DNA from: Heterostelium album PN500
Lineage: Eukaryota; Evosea; Eumycetozoa; Acytosteliales; Acytosteliaceae
DNA length: 64,000 bases
Reading direction: 5' to 3'
NCBI RefSeq assembly: GCF_000004825.1
Contig: NW_008805065.1
Coordinates: 1,364,001-1,428,000, forward strand
Program-made: the position numbers and the translations under genes
The notes under the pieces: generated by a model
Told to the model about the DNA's origin: nothing
The model's input: the letters and a program-made list of their open reading frames with translations, nothing else
Database searches by the model: none
In this document: positions 24,265 through 35,843 of the stretch, in pieces
How the letters are laid out: every line of letters begins with the position of its first letter
How positions within the stretch are numbered: the stretch's first letter is position 1

Positions 24265-24867
24265 ATAGCATAAGAACATCAAAAAAACATTGTAAACTAT
24301 TAAAAAAATCAAGCATACATGCATACATACCCTTTTTGAATTAAGCTTCACACTCGTAGATTGTACCATTATTTAGCCTACCCATCACTCAAGAGAACTA
24401 CTATAATAACATACACAGAGCACTACACTTACTTTTTTTTTTTTTCTTCATTTTAAATACCAATTGTAAACCTGACCAAGTATTACAATATTTTAAATTA
24501 AAAACATATCATTTTTAAAAACAACAATAATCAATCATTTAGAATTCAATCTTTTTTCCCCAAGCAGCAATGAGTCACTTAAGATGGAGGAATCGACACA
24601 GGTTGTTGGAGTGCCAACAATGTGTTAATCTTACATCTCCATCTTAAAAAAAAAAAAAAAACAACAAAACCAAACAAAACTAGTTTATCATTTTTATTTA
24701 TAACAAATAAAAAGTTAATCAAACCAATTTAAACAATAACAATGAATTTCTGATGATTTTAATAATAATATCTTTTTTTAGGGATTATTATTAAAAAAAT
24801 AAAAAACAAAATGAAACTGTAGAAATCTATTTCATGAAATCTGATTTGTTTATATAGTTTCATAGCT
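24265..24867. other. Intergenic, containing a structured hairpin locus
   Basis: AT-rich spacer between two plus-strand genes. A strong stem-loop lies at 24579-24647 (separate entry). The rest has no recognised element. Confidence 0.6.
24579..24647 (+). ncRNA. Candidate structured small RNA (Class I-like stem-loop)
   Basis: The ends TTAAGATGGAG and CTCCATCTTAA form a perfect 11-bp stem. Inside, ACACA/TGTGT and TTGTTGG/CCAACAA form an inner hairpin with the loop AGTG. On the 3' side, between the inner hairpin and the terminal stem, stands AATCTTACAT. Dictyostelid Class I RNAs are about 42-65 nt with a terminal stem and a conserved motif containing CUUACAG next to its 3' arm, so length, fold and motif are similar. 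I see no clear DUSE promoter element about 60 bp upstream, which weakens the call. It could instead be a 3' UTR hairpin or a small inverted-repeat element. The strand is chosen from the motif. Confidence 0.4.
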
Positions 24868-26229
24868 ATGAGTGGTAGATATATTTTCAAATCATTCAAA
24901 CCTCTCTTTAGGTATACTACTACTGCCACTACATCACATAGTAGTAGTGGAGTATTGTCTTTATATAGTATTAGTAGTAGTTATAGATTACAAAACACAA
25001 ATTTGATACAATCAAACAGATACACTTTAATCAATAGTCAAAATAATCTGATATCTGAAAAAAGATATTGTTCAACATCTTTATTTAACAATAATAATAA
25101 TAATAGTAATAACAATAGTAGTAATAATAATAATAATAGTTCTATTAATTATAAATCAAATTTAAATGAAAATGATATTAAAAAGATGATCAAAGAAAAT
25201 AATGATCATATTGATGAATCGGCAATACTTTTGTTGTATCAATCGGCGGTGAATGAGATCACTGCTAATCAGACAAAGTTGATGTCATGGGATTTGTTGC
25301 ATTGGGCTGCACTCTACCAACAACACAGTTGGTTCATCAAGAAGCTTATCGATCAGAGAAAGCAGTTGAGAAACAACAACAACAACAATGACAGCCAGAC
25401 AACGACGAGTGTCATCGTTTCCGACAAGTTTGGCGTTACTCCGCTACACATTGCTGTTGGACAAGGTCATTTAGAGACGGTGCGTTTGCTCTTGTCCGAA
25501 GGTGTCGATGTGAATGCACGTGATAAAAAGCAGTTTGTCAGACTGTCTGCACTACATCTGGCAATCGATCATCGCTATCCAAACATAGAAATCATCGAGT
25601 CACTCTTAGAGGCTGGTGCCAAGGTCAACCAAGAGACAACCGAGAGAAGGACACCAATCTTTAAAGCAATAGAGAAAGGTCATTCCTATGATATCATCAA
25701 ATTGCTTCTTAAACATGGTGCATCTGTAAACATACAAGATAATCCAAGAACAAACGGATGGGAATATGTAAGTTGATCACATACATTCTATTGAAGAATA
25801 AAATCAATTGTATTAATTTATATTTTTAGTATAGAGTAATGACACCATTACATCTTGCAATAATTCATAGAGATTTAGATGTATGTAATATTATCAATAG
25901 GAATAGGATACAATACTTATGGATATATTTTTATTTAGATTGTTAAATTATTAGTTGAACATGGTGGAGATGTCAATTTGAAACTTAAAGATGAAATGGG
26001 AGAGTCATTATTACATTTGTCGTGTATGAGATTGGATGAAGAGATGACTGATTGGTTGATCGAAAATGGTGCCGATATTCATGTATTGGATTGCCATGAA
26101 GGATCTACACTGGATTATGCTATATCGTCATTACCTCCACAACTACAAAAGCAACCAGAACAAAACAAATTTATCAATAAGCTAATCAATCAATATAATG
26201 TTAAAAGAGGTAAGGGTAAAAAGATGTAA
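24868..26229 (+). CDS. Ankyrin-repeat protein, predicted mitochondrial
   Basis: Exons 24868-25767, 25830-25880 and 25939-26229, all phase 0, give 413 residues. The N-terminus (MSGRYIFKSFKPLFRYTTTA) and the Arg/Ser-rich stretch up to about residue 70 resemble a mitochondrial presequence with a RYCS motif near the cleavage region. A poly-Asn stretch follows. From about residue 130 there are six or so ankyrin units, for example FGVTPLHIAVGQGHLETVRL and TPLHLAIIHRDLDIVKLLVE. Ankyrin stacks bind proteins; the partner is unknown. A mitochondrial ankyrin protein is not common. The C-terminus is Lys-rich (RGKGKKM). Confidence 0.87.
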
Positions 26230-26354
26230 ATGACAAGGAACAGGTCTTCTTTAAACTACAATATTGTTCAAACATCTTAAATAAATATTATCTTAAGATA
26301 TATATTATTTATATACATTTTTATAAAAAGAGAAAGAAAGGTTATATTTACAAT

Positions 26355-26381
26355 AAGAAAGAAAGAAAGAAAGAAAGAAAG
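26355..26381. repeat. GAAA tetranucleotide microsatellite
   Basis: About six GAAA units lie in the short convergent spacer between the ankyrin gene and the methyltransferase gene. A simple repeat with no sign of function. Confidence 0.8.
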
Positions 26382-26400
26382 TAAAAGATAAAAAAATAGA

Positions 26401-27328
26401 TTAAATAATATAAACTTTTGGTTCAAACTTCCAAAGTTGACCTAAAGGTGTTGTAGAGGTAGAGGATATAGTGTTGTTGTCATTGTTCATGTTGATGATT
26501 CTCTCTGATTTCAAACCGAATCTGTCAGCTATTTCTATGGTTTTACGGATGGTCAGTTCACTGGTAGTCTCACAGTTGTAACTCATTAGAAAATAGGAAC
26601 TACTTGATGTGTTTGAATGATATTGTGATTTTAATATTGCCGACACAAAAGAAAACATTTGTAATATACTTTCAACACTAAACGATGATTGTCTATATTA
26701 AAAGATCAAAGCAAAGCAAAGTAAGCTAATCGTTTTAGATTTAATATTATTAAAAAAACTTACATTAAATCAGATGCCATTATGATATCGAATGGTCTAC
26801 TAATCAAATTTATAAAACTAGGTAAGCTATGAATACCCATTACTGGCGATAATCCAATGGCAACACTCGAAAGAGTACATTCATTGAGTTTTATATTCTC
26901 ATTGAGTAGGTGAATTCCCTCGATCTCTTTCTCTGTAAGAATAACATTTGCACCAAGTTTGGCAGCATAGAGACCACAGATACCACTACCTGAACCAATT
27001 TCCAGAATTGTTTGACCTCTAATTATATTATCCTTCAAGAATTGGCCCATAACTATATTTGAACTAGATGGATCATTTTCATCGAATGAACTGATATTTG
27101 GATACTGGCTCGAAGGTGTTGACTCCTCCACAACCTGATCCATCATCCCATTGTTTCTATGTTTAAGTTTAATATCTAAATCATGAAATCTAATTGTTTT
27201 AAAATTAAACCTTCATTTTTCATTTCTATTAGTAATTTTATTTATTTTTGTTTATTGTCATAAAAAAACTAAAACCAAACTTACCCATTAAATTGGTTTA
27301 ATAATTGATATTGTAAATCTTCCCTCAT
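26401..27328 (-). CDS. Class I SAM methyltransferase, METTL21/FAM86-like
   Basis: Exons 27328-27285, 27210-26764 and 26692-26401 give 260 residues. The exon 2 acceptor is the AG at 27212-27211; earlier AGs would bring a stop in frame. Motif I is ILEIGSGSGICGLYAAKLGA, followed by VILTEKE (motif Post I acidic end) and FDIIMASDLM, where most of this group has DxxY. Upstream, KTIRFHDLDI resembles the beta-strand lead-in of the METTL21/VCP-KMT/eEF1A-KMT group (methyltransferase family 16), which methylate lysines of chaperones and translation factors. The substrate cannot be told. The DxxY motif looks altered (ASDLM), so the exact subgroup is open. Confidence 0.83.
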
Positions 27329-28480
27329 TCTCTCTTTCTATTTCTATATCTCTGTGAATGAATATTAGTAGTATATTTGATTTGAAAGAAGGAAATAAGA
27401 ATTTAAATTAAAAAGCTTTAAACCATTGATATTTTATTTAATACATTAATTAAAATTAAATATATTAAAGTTAATGGGTTGGTTGCTTTTTAGTAGTAGT
27501 AGTAACTAACAACATGTTTGGTAGTATAAAATTTGACATGTTCATTCATTGTGAAACAAAACAAAACATAACATAATAATAATAGGTATGAATGAAGTGG
27601 AAGTAACTCCCCAATAATGTATGTGTTTGGCAATTAACCATCATTCTGTGTGTTAAATTTAACATTCAATTTAAAATAAAAAATCAACAACAACACCATT
27701 TTAGCAATTTTTTATTATTTCTTTAAAATACCCCCAAAGACCATGAGCTTTAAATAATTATCTTCACACAAACTTAAACAATTTAATAAACATGATTTAA
27801 AAAGTGGTGTGTTAATTAAATTCATCAACCAACGCATTCATCAAGATATTAAAATTTGTTGGTTAACGTTATTATCAAAACATTTATTATATCTCAAGAT
27901 TAATTTTTTTACAAATATTGTTATTATTTTATTTTCTAACAATTTTTAATATTTGTATACAGATAAAATCAGAATCCTTCAACTATTTAAAATAGTGGAG
28001 CTAATAACCGAACCTACATTGCATAATTCATCATATATTATGTTGCCGAAGCTTTGAGAGTTCAAAGCCACCAAAAAGAGAACTTTCAATTGAATAATCA
28101 ACTATTATTAATTTAATACAATTCCCCATTATTTATAAATAGGGGTTATAAAAGTTAACTGGGATTCATCTTTAGTAGTCTATATGCATTATCTTACAAG
28201 ACCGATTTTTTTTTTTTTAAGATGGTTCACTTATTTTTAAGGTTTGGTCTGATGCCAACAGTCAACCAGATGAAAACAAAAAAAAAAAGAGAAAAAATAA
28301 AAATCCAAAGTATCGGTTTTGTAGGGATTTGATGGGAATAATCAGATTATAGAGTTCGGCAAAAGATTTTATTTAAATTTTTGGATATTTTTATAAAAAT
28401 TTTTATCCTGGCATTCATCCAATCTTAAAATAAATAAGCTGAATCTTTTTTTTCAATTATCATTAACAAAAATATAAACA
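27329..28480. other. Divergent intergenic region
   Basis: About 1.15 kb between the methyltransferase (minus) and the lysozyme gene (plus). A 12-nt inverted repeat with one mismatch lies at 28195-28206 (TACAAGACCGAT) and 28312-28323. CTTTGA/TCAAAG form a small hairpin near 28050-28066. No gene is recognised. Confidence 0.5.
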
Positions 28481-29456
28481 ATGTTTAACAAATTATCTCT
28501 TGTTTTCTTAGCAACAATTGTAGTTGTTGCTTATGGATACAGCTGCAGCAAACCGTGTTACGGTGATATGTGCTGTAGTATTCCATCGAACAATCAATAC
28601 TATCTAACAAGTTTCTGTGATGAAACCACTGCTTGTGGACCTTCTTGTTCCTCTGTAACATACTTTAGTGCTGATTCACAAAGGTAAGTACTTTAACATT
28701 CTACTTTCAATCGTTTTATTAATTTACATCTTGATGAAATATTAGATTTGGTTGTGGTGTTTATTTAACTATTTGCGCTGGTGGAGGTGGTTCAACATCT
28801 GGATCTAGCTCATCAGGTTCGAGTTCATCAGGATCGAGCTCAACAACTTCAAGTTCAGGCTCTGGATCTGGATCTGGCTCCAGTGGATCTTCAGGATCAG
28901 GATCAAGTGGATCCTCAGGTTCAGGCTCGGGATCGAGTTCAAGTGGATCTTCAGGTTCTGGTTCGGGATCTGGCTCTGGCTCAGGATCGGGATCAGGATC
29001 GGGATCTGGAAGTGGTAGTACAAACTCAGCTTCTGAGAAATTATATGTAGATGGAAATGAATTCTATGGAACCTGTGTAAAGGTTGTTACTATTGATTCA
29101 GGTCCTAATATGTAAGTGTTTAGAATATTTGATTCTCAAAGTACCAAAAAAAAAAAAAAAAAAAAGAAAAAGAAAAATACTAATTGAATTGATATCATAG
29201 TTATGTTGAACAAGATGCAGGTATGCCAATCATTGATGCCTCTCCACAAACCTGTCAGGATCTATTCGGTTCTAGCTCGTGTGGCTGGAGTGACTCTAGA
29301 CTTATCACTGCCACCCAGAGTCTTGATGATGGTCGTCCACTCGGTGCATTCAACGTTACAGTCAACGAGTTCAGAAAGATCATGGAAATCGGCGATATCC
29401 TATCACAGCAATGCCAAACCCCAAATTCAAATTGCAAATTTAACAAGTTAAATTAA
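28481..29456 (+). CDS. Aly-type lysozyme-like secreted protein with Ser/Gly linker
   Basis: Exons 28481-28683, 28746-29111 and 29201-29456 give 274 residues. Residues 1-19 form a signal peptide ending AYG. A Cys-rich part follows (YSCSKPCYGDMCCSI, then a stretch ending FGCGVYLTICAGG). About 85 residues of Ser-Gly repeats interrupt the protein. Then TCVKVVTIDSGPNIYVEQ, AGMPIIDASPQTC and SSCGWSDSRLITA, with GAFNVTVNEF, fit what I remember of the Dictyostelium AlyA-D lysozymes, which digest bacteria in phagosomes. The family assignment is from memory of these motifs. The Gly/Ser stretch is at the DNA level a TCAGGATC-like repeat (28790-29025). Confidence 0.75.
28790..29025 (+). repeat. Ser-Gly coding repeat tract
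   Basis: The stretch codes for alternating Ser and Gly and is built from TCAGGATC, TCTGGATC and TCAAGTGGA hexamer variants. It lies within exon 2 of the lysozyme-like gene and probably grew by replication slippage. The antisense frame is also open because of the repeat and is not a gene. Confidence 0.85.
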
Positions 29457-29726
29457 ATACAAACAAATATTTATTCAAATGAATACTTTTTTTTTTTCGC
29501 TACAATAATTGATTGTAGATTTTAACCAAGATAACAAACACTGTATGTTTCTTTTGAGGATTATATATTAAAACTATTAATATATTTACAGACATAAAAA
29601 TTGATTAAAAAAAAAAAAAGATTTTTATTAATTTGTTTTTCGTGTGATTGGTTGTCGGTCGACTGATTGATTACTTCATTGTGCACATGTATTTTTTGAA
29701 AAAAAACTTAATTAGAGATATTAATA

Positions 29727-30806
29727 ATGTTGAATAGATCAATTTGTAGAACCAATCAATTGGTTGCAAATGTAGTTTTAAATAGTGCAAGAGCTGGACG
29801 TTCAACTGCGACATCCGGTAACATTTTAATTAGAAGATCATTATCATCAACCACTTTAAACAATAATAGATTAAACTATAATAACATTCTCAATAACAAT
29901 GGAATAAGATCATACTGTAAATCCACTACAGAGACACCAAATAATAATAATAATACCGAACAAAAGACAACCGACAACACATCAGCAAAACCAGATAGAA
30001 ACAAGATCATTCAAAAGTACATTGTTAAAGATATGCCAGCTTCACACAAAGATTTCACCGACAAAGGTTACGAAGTAGTTTTCTACTCAAAGAGAGAAGC
30101 AATCTTTAAGAATCTAAAATTACTCTTTGGTGGTCAAATTGCATTGACTTCTGTAGTACCCATTGGATTCCTTTTGAAAGGATCAGAGGTATGTTTGTTT
30201 ATAAGTGATTAGTAACTTTTCACAATAGATAGATTTCACTCAACTAAAACCTATCTACACACCAAAACAAAACAATTAAAGATTAAATATACAATGTTTG
30301 GTATGATGTTAGTTGCATGGAGTACATCATTCTACTTTATCGGAAAGATGATGATGTCCAACTTTGTCATTAGACTCTACTATAAGAAAGGTGAAAATTT
30401 TATTTATATCGTTCAGTATGCACCGAATGCTCGTGTCTTAAAGGTTCCCATTGAAGATATCAAGCCTTCAAGCTTCAATCCCGACGGTACACCATTCCTC
30501 TTGTTAGAGTCTGACCAATTGTTCTTCTTTGAGCGTGATGGTATGCTAAAGAACCGTGAGGCCCTCGAGTACATTCTCTCGGGAGACGAGTACGACCTCA
30601 AGACAAAGTCACGTGAGGAAGCAGAATACAACGAACACATTGCCAACTCATTGGAAACCGCACAAAAGATCGACGCATCCAACAAAACTCTCGACGAACA
30701 ATTGAAATCACTCGAACAAGAATTAAATACATTGAAGAATGATAATGATACCCAACAACAACAACAACAATCATCATCATCATCATCATCAACATCAAAA
30801 CAATAA
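29727..30806 (+). CDS. Mitochondrial two-TM protein, TMEM186/TMEM70-like
   Basis: Exons 29727-30188 and 30282-30806, phase 0, give 328 residues. The first 65 residues are Arg/Ser/Asn-rich without acidic residues and read as a mitochondrial presequence (…RRSLSS, IRSYCKS). Two hydrophobic segments follow at about residues 135-152 (LLFGGQIALTSVVPIGFLL) and 158-180. Then NFVIRLYYKKGENFIYIVQY and VLKVPIEDIKP resemble the TMEM186/TMEM70 group of inner-membrane proteins, assembly factors for complex I and ATP synthase. The call is by pattern only. The C-terminal third is a charged coiled coil with poly-Gln and poly-Ser at the end. The acceptor at 30281 lacks a pyrimidine tract but is the only one giving an open frame. 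Confidence 0.7.
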
Positions 30807-30968
30807 AATAATAATTATAATATTATAAAAACAATGATATGATATTTAAAAAAAATTAGATTATATATATATATAGTTTTAATGGTATTATAGTATTGTT
30901 ATAATATATAATATTACTTTGGTTGTTGATATTATTATTGTTGTTGATTATTGTCGATATTATTATAT

Positions 30969-31684
30969 TTAAACGGAAACAACAGAGCCACAGATACCTC
31001 TTAGACATTCTCTTCCGTATGGAATGTATGAAAATATATAGTATAACAATGCACAAACTTGGAAAATAATTAAAAAGATGATTAAAATAAAACTCCATCC
31101 CTAAAATTATAATTGAATAAATAGTTAGTTTGTTAGTTATGCAACATGATTGTAGGTAGATCTCTATAATAATGATAATCATCACTTACAGAGAAAACAG
31201 CAACTAAAGTAAGAATCATCGATAATACAAAAACGATAGCACAGATTGCACGTGTTGGTTGCATCATATTCTTGAATTGTTTCACTGGACCCACAATAAA
31301 ACCTGTTGCTAGAAGCATACATATATTACCGACTGTATATAGAAATGCAAATGATGTTGGTGATGCCAAGAACAAAAATGCCTACAAAAAAAAAGATAGA
31401 ATGATGATCATCAAATTTGATTCAATAAAGTTAGTAACTAATCTTAATCTATCTATCTAACCTAGCTATCATCATTTAGATCAATAACTAGTTAAACATC
31501 AAAACTACATGATGATGATGATATTTACTAAAAATGAAAAGAATAAACCTAAACCTGCACTAATACCGAAACCAATCAGTCTTTGAGTCCAAGATAACGA
31601 ACATTGATTGTTGATCTCTTCCCAAACAGATTGATCTTCTTTGGGTTGTTCATTATTTCCCAATAAACTCTTTATTGAATCCAT
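30969..31684 (-). CDS. SFT2-family vesicle transport protein
   Basis: Exons 31684-31529, 31381-31190 and 31100-30969, all phase 0, give 159 residues. A charged N-terminus ends LSWTQRLIGFGISAGLGLFF, then four membrane segments follow: exon 2 has FLASPTSFAFLYTVGNICML, GFIVGPVKQFKNM and the Arg-containing TRAICAIVFVLSMILTLV; exon 3 has FILIIFLIIFQVCALLYYIF then SYIPYGRECLRGIC. These are hallmarks of SFT2 (Got1/SFT2-like), which functions in retrograde fusion of endosome-derived vesicles with the Golgi. Length is as in yeast and mammals. Confidence 0.93.
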
Positions 31685-32529
31685 TGCTTATTTTAAATTG
31701 TTATTAAATGTATATATAAATAGATTATCTAGTTTCAAAAAACTGCCTACAAAAAAATTACACAGAATGATGTCAAATTAATTTGTTTTTAATAAAAATT
31801 AAAAAAAAAATTATTTTGAAAAATTCATAATAAAAAATATCTTTTGCTAGCTACTTATAATTTTGTTTTTTACTTTATTAATCTTAACTTTCCAAGAGTA
31901 TTTAATTTAAAACCACGTTTATATTGTTGTAAATTATTTTTTTAATAAACAGCAAACACCCATACTCAGTGAAATTGAAAAGTTATTTGGGTGCCAATAG
32001 CTTTTCATAGAATAAGAAATCTTCGAAGAGTAGTAATCGTCAAGAAGATGTTTATATTATTTCTTTGTTTGAATAATAATCATTTCGTTTTTTTTCTAGA
32101 TGTTCTAATTAAAATCCTATATCTTTAAAAACCATTAAGATCAATGATTCCGATTCAATATTCAGAACACCACTGATAAGACTTTGAAAGTCGAAAAAAC
32201 TGTTTCGATTGACTCAAACAGTTTTGGGCAGAAGACCTTAAACATTAAAATGAAAGATTAATGTGTGTCAACATTTCAATTATATTAATATTCAACGAAG
32301 ATTTATGAAAAAAAAAATAAAAAGATCGACGATCGATCAAAAAAAAATAACCTATTAAAAAGTTTTTGATTTTTTGATTATTTTTTTTGGGGTTTACAGT
32401 AAAAAATATATTAGAATTGTTATTTTTACCTACCTTTACTCTTTTTATTTATTTATCATTATCATTATCCTTATATTTTTGTAATAAATATTAATATCTA
32501 TATTATAATACAAAAATAAAGTAAAAAAA
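31685..32529. other. Divergent intergenic region with a perfect hairpin
   Basis: About 0.85 kb between SFT2 (minus) and the RhoGEF (plus). AAAACTGTTT at 32196-32205 and AAACAGTTTT at 32216-32225 form a perfect 10-bp stem with a 10-nt loop. Otherwise AT-rich without recognised elements. Confidence 0.55.
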
Positions 32530-35434
32530 ATGGGACCAAAGAAAAAAAATAATAAAAAAGGAGGACAACAACAACAACAACAACAACAAAAAGATACATC
32601 TAATAAATCAAATAGTAATAATAATAATAATAAAGTAGAGAAATCAGATAATGAAGAGACATCAGCATCTACATCATCTATTAGTGTATCATGTGATTTG
32701 AGTGAATCAGTCGATATGTCAAGTGACATTTCAAGCTCTGTTGTAGAGCTTAGTGGTAACACTGATCTTGATCAAAGTGTAGACTCACTAGATGGTGCTG
32801 ATCAACACATAGATAGCCAATCAAATTCAACACCATCAACATCATCACCAACAACAATCATCACTGAAAATAATAATAATAATAATAATAATAACAGTAA
32901 TAGCAATCCTAATATTGAAATTGTGGATGTTGAAAAAGTTCAAAGTGGAAATAATAATGACAATGTAGTTTTAAATGAAATTTCAAAATTATATTCATTG
33001 TTATCATTAGTCTCCAATAATGTAATAGATATAAAAGATAAATTCAATAATAATAATAATAATAATAATAGTATAAATCATTTCATTAATAATCAAAGTA
33101 GTGGTAATTTAAGTACTATCGGTAGTAGTGGTGAGGTGTTTGGTGAGTTGAGATCGAGAAGAAGCGATAGTTTCACTAGCAATGGAGATAGCAGTGAATT
33201 CGATTGGAAATCAATGTATTTGATGCTCTCACAACAATACCAACTAGAGAAGAAGCGTGGTGATGAACTTGAGATTCAAGTCAAGGACTTGGTACACGAG
33301 AATCAATTGTTGACCGGACGTATCAAAGTTTTAGAATCACATGTAGAAGTAGAGAAAAAGAAATTACATCAAGGTAAGGAGAAATCATTCAATCAATTGA
33401 TTGATTATATTCATATATAATAAAGTTATTAATTAATGGTTTATCTTTTCATTTCTTTATTAATTTAGCTTTTGGTACGATTAGAACTGGAAGTAAGAAG
33501 TTGACAATGAAGTTGGGTAAAGGAAATATCGATTTGTCAACCATTCTCGATGAGTTGGGTCGCGATATCGATACGATTTCAGATAGTACGGCAATCGATC
33601 ACCGTTTGACAGAGAATGCACAGTCCATGTTGAACAAACTCAATAGTTTCACACCACACAACTCTGCAACTGAATTGTTGACTCCCGAGGAAGTTGCACA
33701 ACAAAAATCACAAACCACAACTGTTGCTCCATTAGTGTCACATCATAATCACAATACCGCTACTACTACTACCGCCGCGGTTGTTTCAGGTGAAGATACT
33801 ACACAACATCACCAACAAAGTTTTGCTACAATAATACCAGTTGAATCAACTACACCAACACCAACAGCAACTCCAATATCAACACCATCTTCAACTCCAC
33901 TATCTATTTCAGCATCAAATAGCTTAGAGAATATCATTGCAACAACAACATCGTCATCAACAACAGAACAAGAAACAGATGTAATTGATGTAGAAAGACA
34001 TAGTACTAACTACAAAGAGGCAGATGGTCAAGTTGTCACTATCTCTTATGGTGGCGAACAACTCAGAAAAGTAGTCAAAGTACAATCATACGTAAGAAGA
34101 TGGTATGCACAACAACAATACAAGAAATTAAGTAAGTACACATCGCAGTGAGATATTTATCTATCAAATTTGAATAATGTAAACTAATAGAACAATTCCA
34201 ACTTGTAGAAACAAAGAGATTGGCAGTTGGAGAATTGTTTGAAACCGAGTCAACTTATATTACACATTTGTCGAATTTATTAAAGATCTTTGTTGCTCCA
34301 CTTAGAGTAAGATTGCAAAACGGTGAGAATCTGGTGAGTGCACACGATATCGAGAGAATATTCTCAACTGCCAGCACCATCTTTAAGAGTAACTCTATAT
34401 TCTTGCATCAAATGGAGGATATGTACAAGAACTTCAATCGTTGGTCGCAAATCGGTGGTAGAATGTTGGAGCAATTGCCACTGTTTGAATCGTACATTGA
34501 GTATATTATCAATTTCGATCTTTCGCAACACGCACTGAAGCGTGCTCTTCAGAATACAAACTTTGCCAACTTTATAAAGTCGGCCGAAGCCAATGTGATG
34601 CTGGGAGATCTCGACTTGCCCGATCTCCTGATTATGCCCGTCCAGAGAATTCCACGATACATCATGTTGATCCAGCAAATCAGAAGATATACCTCGGCCA
34701 GCCATCCCGACTACATCCCACTGACACGCGCACTCGACGCATTCAAGAAGTTTGCCGACGGAATCAACGAGCGAAAAGGCATGAGAATCAAGGCGCTCGC
34801 ACTCGAAGACAAGATCCTCGGTTACAAAGACGACATCACCTCGAAATCGAGATATCTCATTCGTGAGGGACCTCTGCGTTACAAGAAGAACAACGAATAT
34901 GTATTCCTCTTCAACGACATGCTCATGATTTGTCATCCACAATACAAAAAGTCAAAGGTTCGTCTTGGTGTTTCATCTTCGCCAAGCAGTAGTAGTAACA
35001 GTCTCACCAGTAAAGATGGAAGTAATAAAGATGGAAGTAATAAGGATGGAAGTACTTCGCCATCGTTGATGTTACCATCATCGGTAAACGGTGGATCGAC
35101 ATCGCCAACTCCTTCATCGCCAACACAAGATCATCATCATCATCCTCACCACGACATGCCATGCTCCTATAAGTTCATAACAAGAGTGATGCTCGACGCA
35201 CGTGTAAAGATAGTTCAAGACAGTCACGAACCAAAGTTCCTCACAATCATACCAGATCAATACTCGATTGAGTTGACCGCATCATCCACCGAGGAAAGAC
35301 ATCTCTGGGTTAAAGATCTTATCACACTTGTCACCATCTTCACCAACAATCTACTGAACAATCCAACAACCAGTGCAAACATCATTCCAAGTAATAACCT
35401 ATCATCGTCAAGCAGAGACAACTCTTTAAATTAA
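32530..35434 (+). CDS. RhoGEF with IQ motif, DH and PH domains
   Basis: Exons 32530-33373, 33469-34131 and 34191-35434 give 916 residues. The first 215 are low complexity (poly-Gln, poly-Asn, poly-Ser). A coiled coil follows (QLEKKRGDELEIQVKDLVHE). An IQ motif lies at about 478-500 (VVKVQSYVRRWYAQQQYKKL), split by the second intron. The DH domain is about 512-700: VGELFETESTYITHL, LPDLLIMPVQRIPRYIMLIQ and LDAFKKFADGINERKG. A PH domain follows (REGPLRYKKNNEYVFLFNDM to HLWVKDLITLV), interrupted by a Ser/Gly/Pro/His-rich insertion of about 90 residues. It would activate Rho/Rac GTPases in actin control; the IQ motif suggests calmodulin or myosin light chain input. Confidence 0.93.
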
Positions 35435-35843
35435 TAATGTAATACTAAGTGGGAAACACACACAAATTATATAAATCATCTATTTATATACATAAAATAT
35501 AATCATATAAATTTAGAATATATACAAAACAATCAAATACCAAATGTACTAGTAATAAAACAAATATACAGAAACTTTATTAAAATCATAATCATAAGGT
35601 TCTTTTTTTCATTATTTTTGTTTGTGATAATATCATTTTGAAATCGACAGATCATCTAATAAAACAAAGATAAAAGGATAGATAATCATTACACGAGTCT
35701 ATTCATATGAATAACAAAATTGTAAAATAATGAATTGACATTGATTGTTTGGTTGTTTGTTTTCTTATTTAATAGGATAAAAATAGTTACAGATTTATTT
35801 GGTTGTTGTTTTTTTTTTTTTTTTAATTGTTGACTACAAAGTA
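35435..35843. other. Convergent 3' spacer
   Basis: AT-rich 3' flanks of the RhoGEF (plus) and ankyrin-KH (minus) genes, with a T run at 35810-35824. Nothing else seen. Confidence 0.55.

Noticed and set aside
28781-29050. Second open frame through the Ser-Gly repeat, and its antisense
   Set aside because: Repeat DNA leaves all frames open. Only the Ser-Gly frame links both conserved lysozyme parts.
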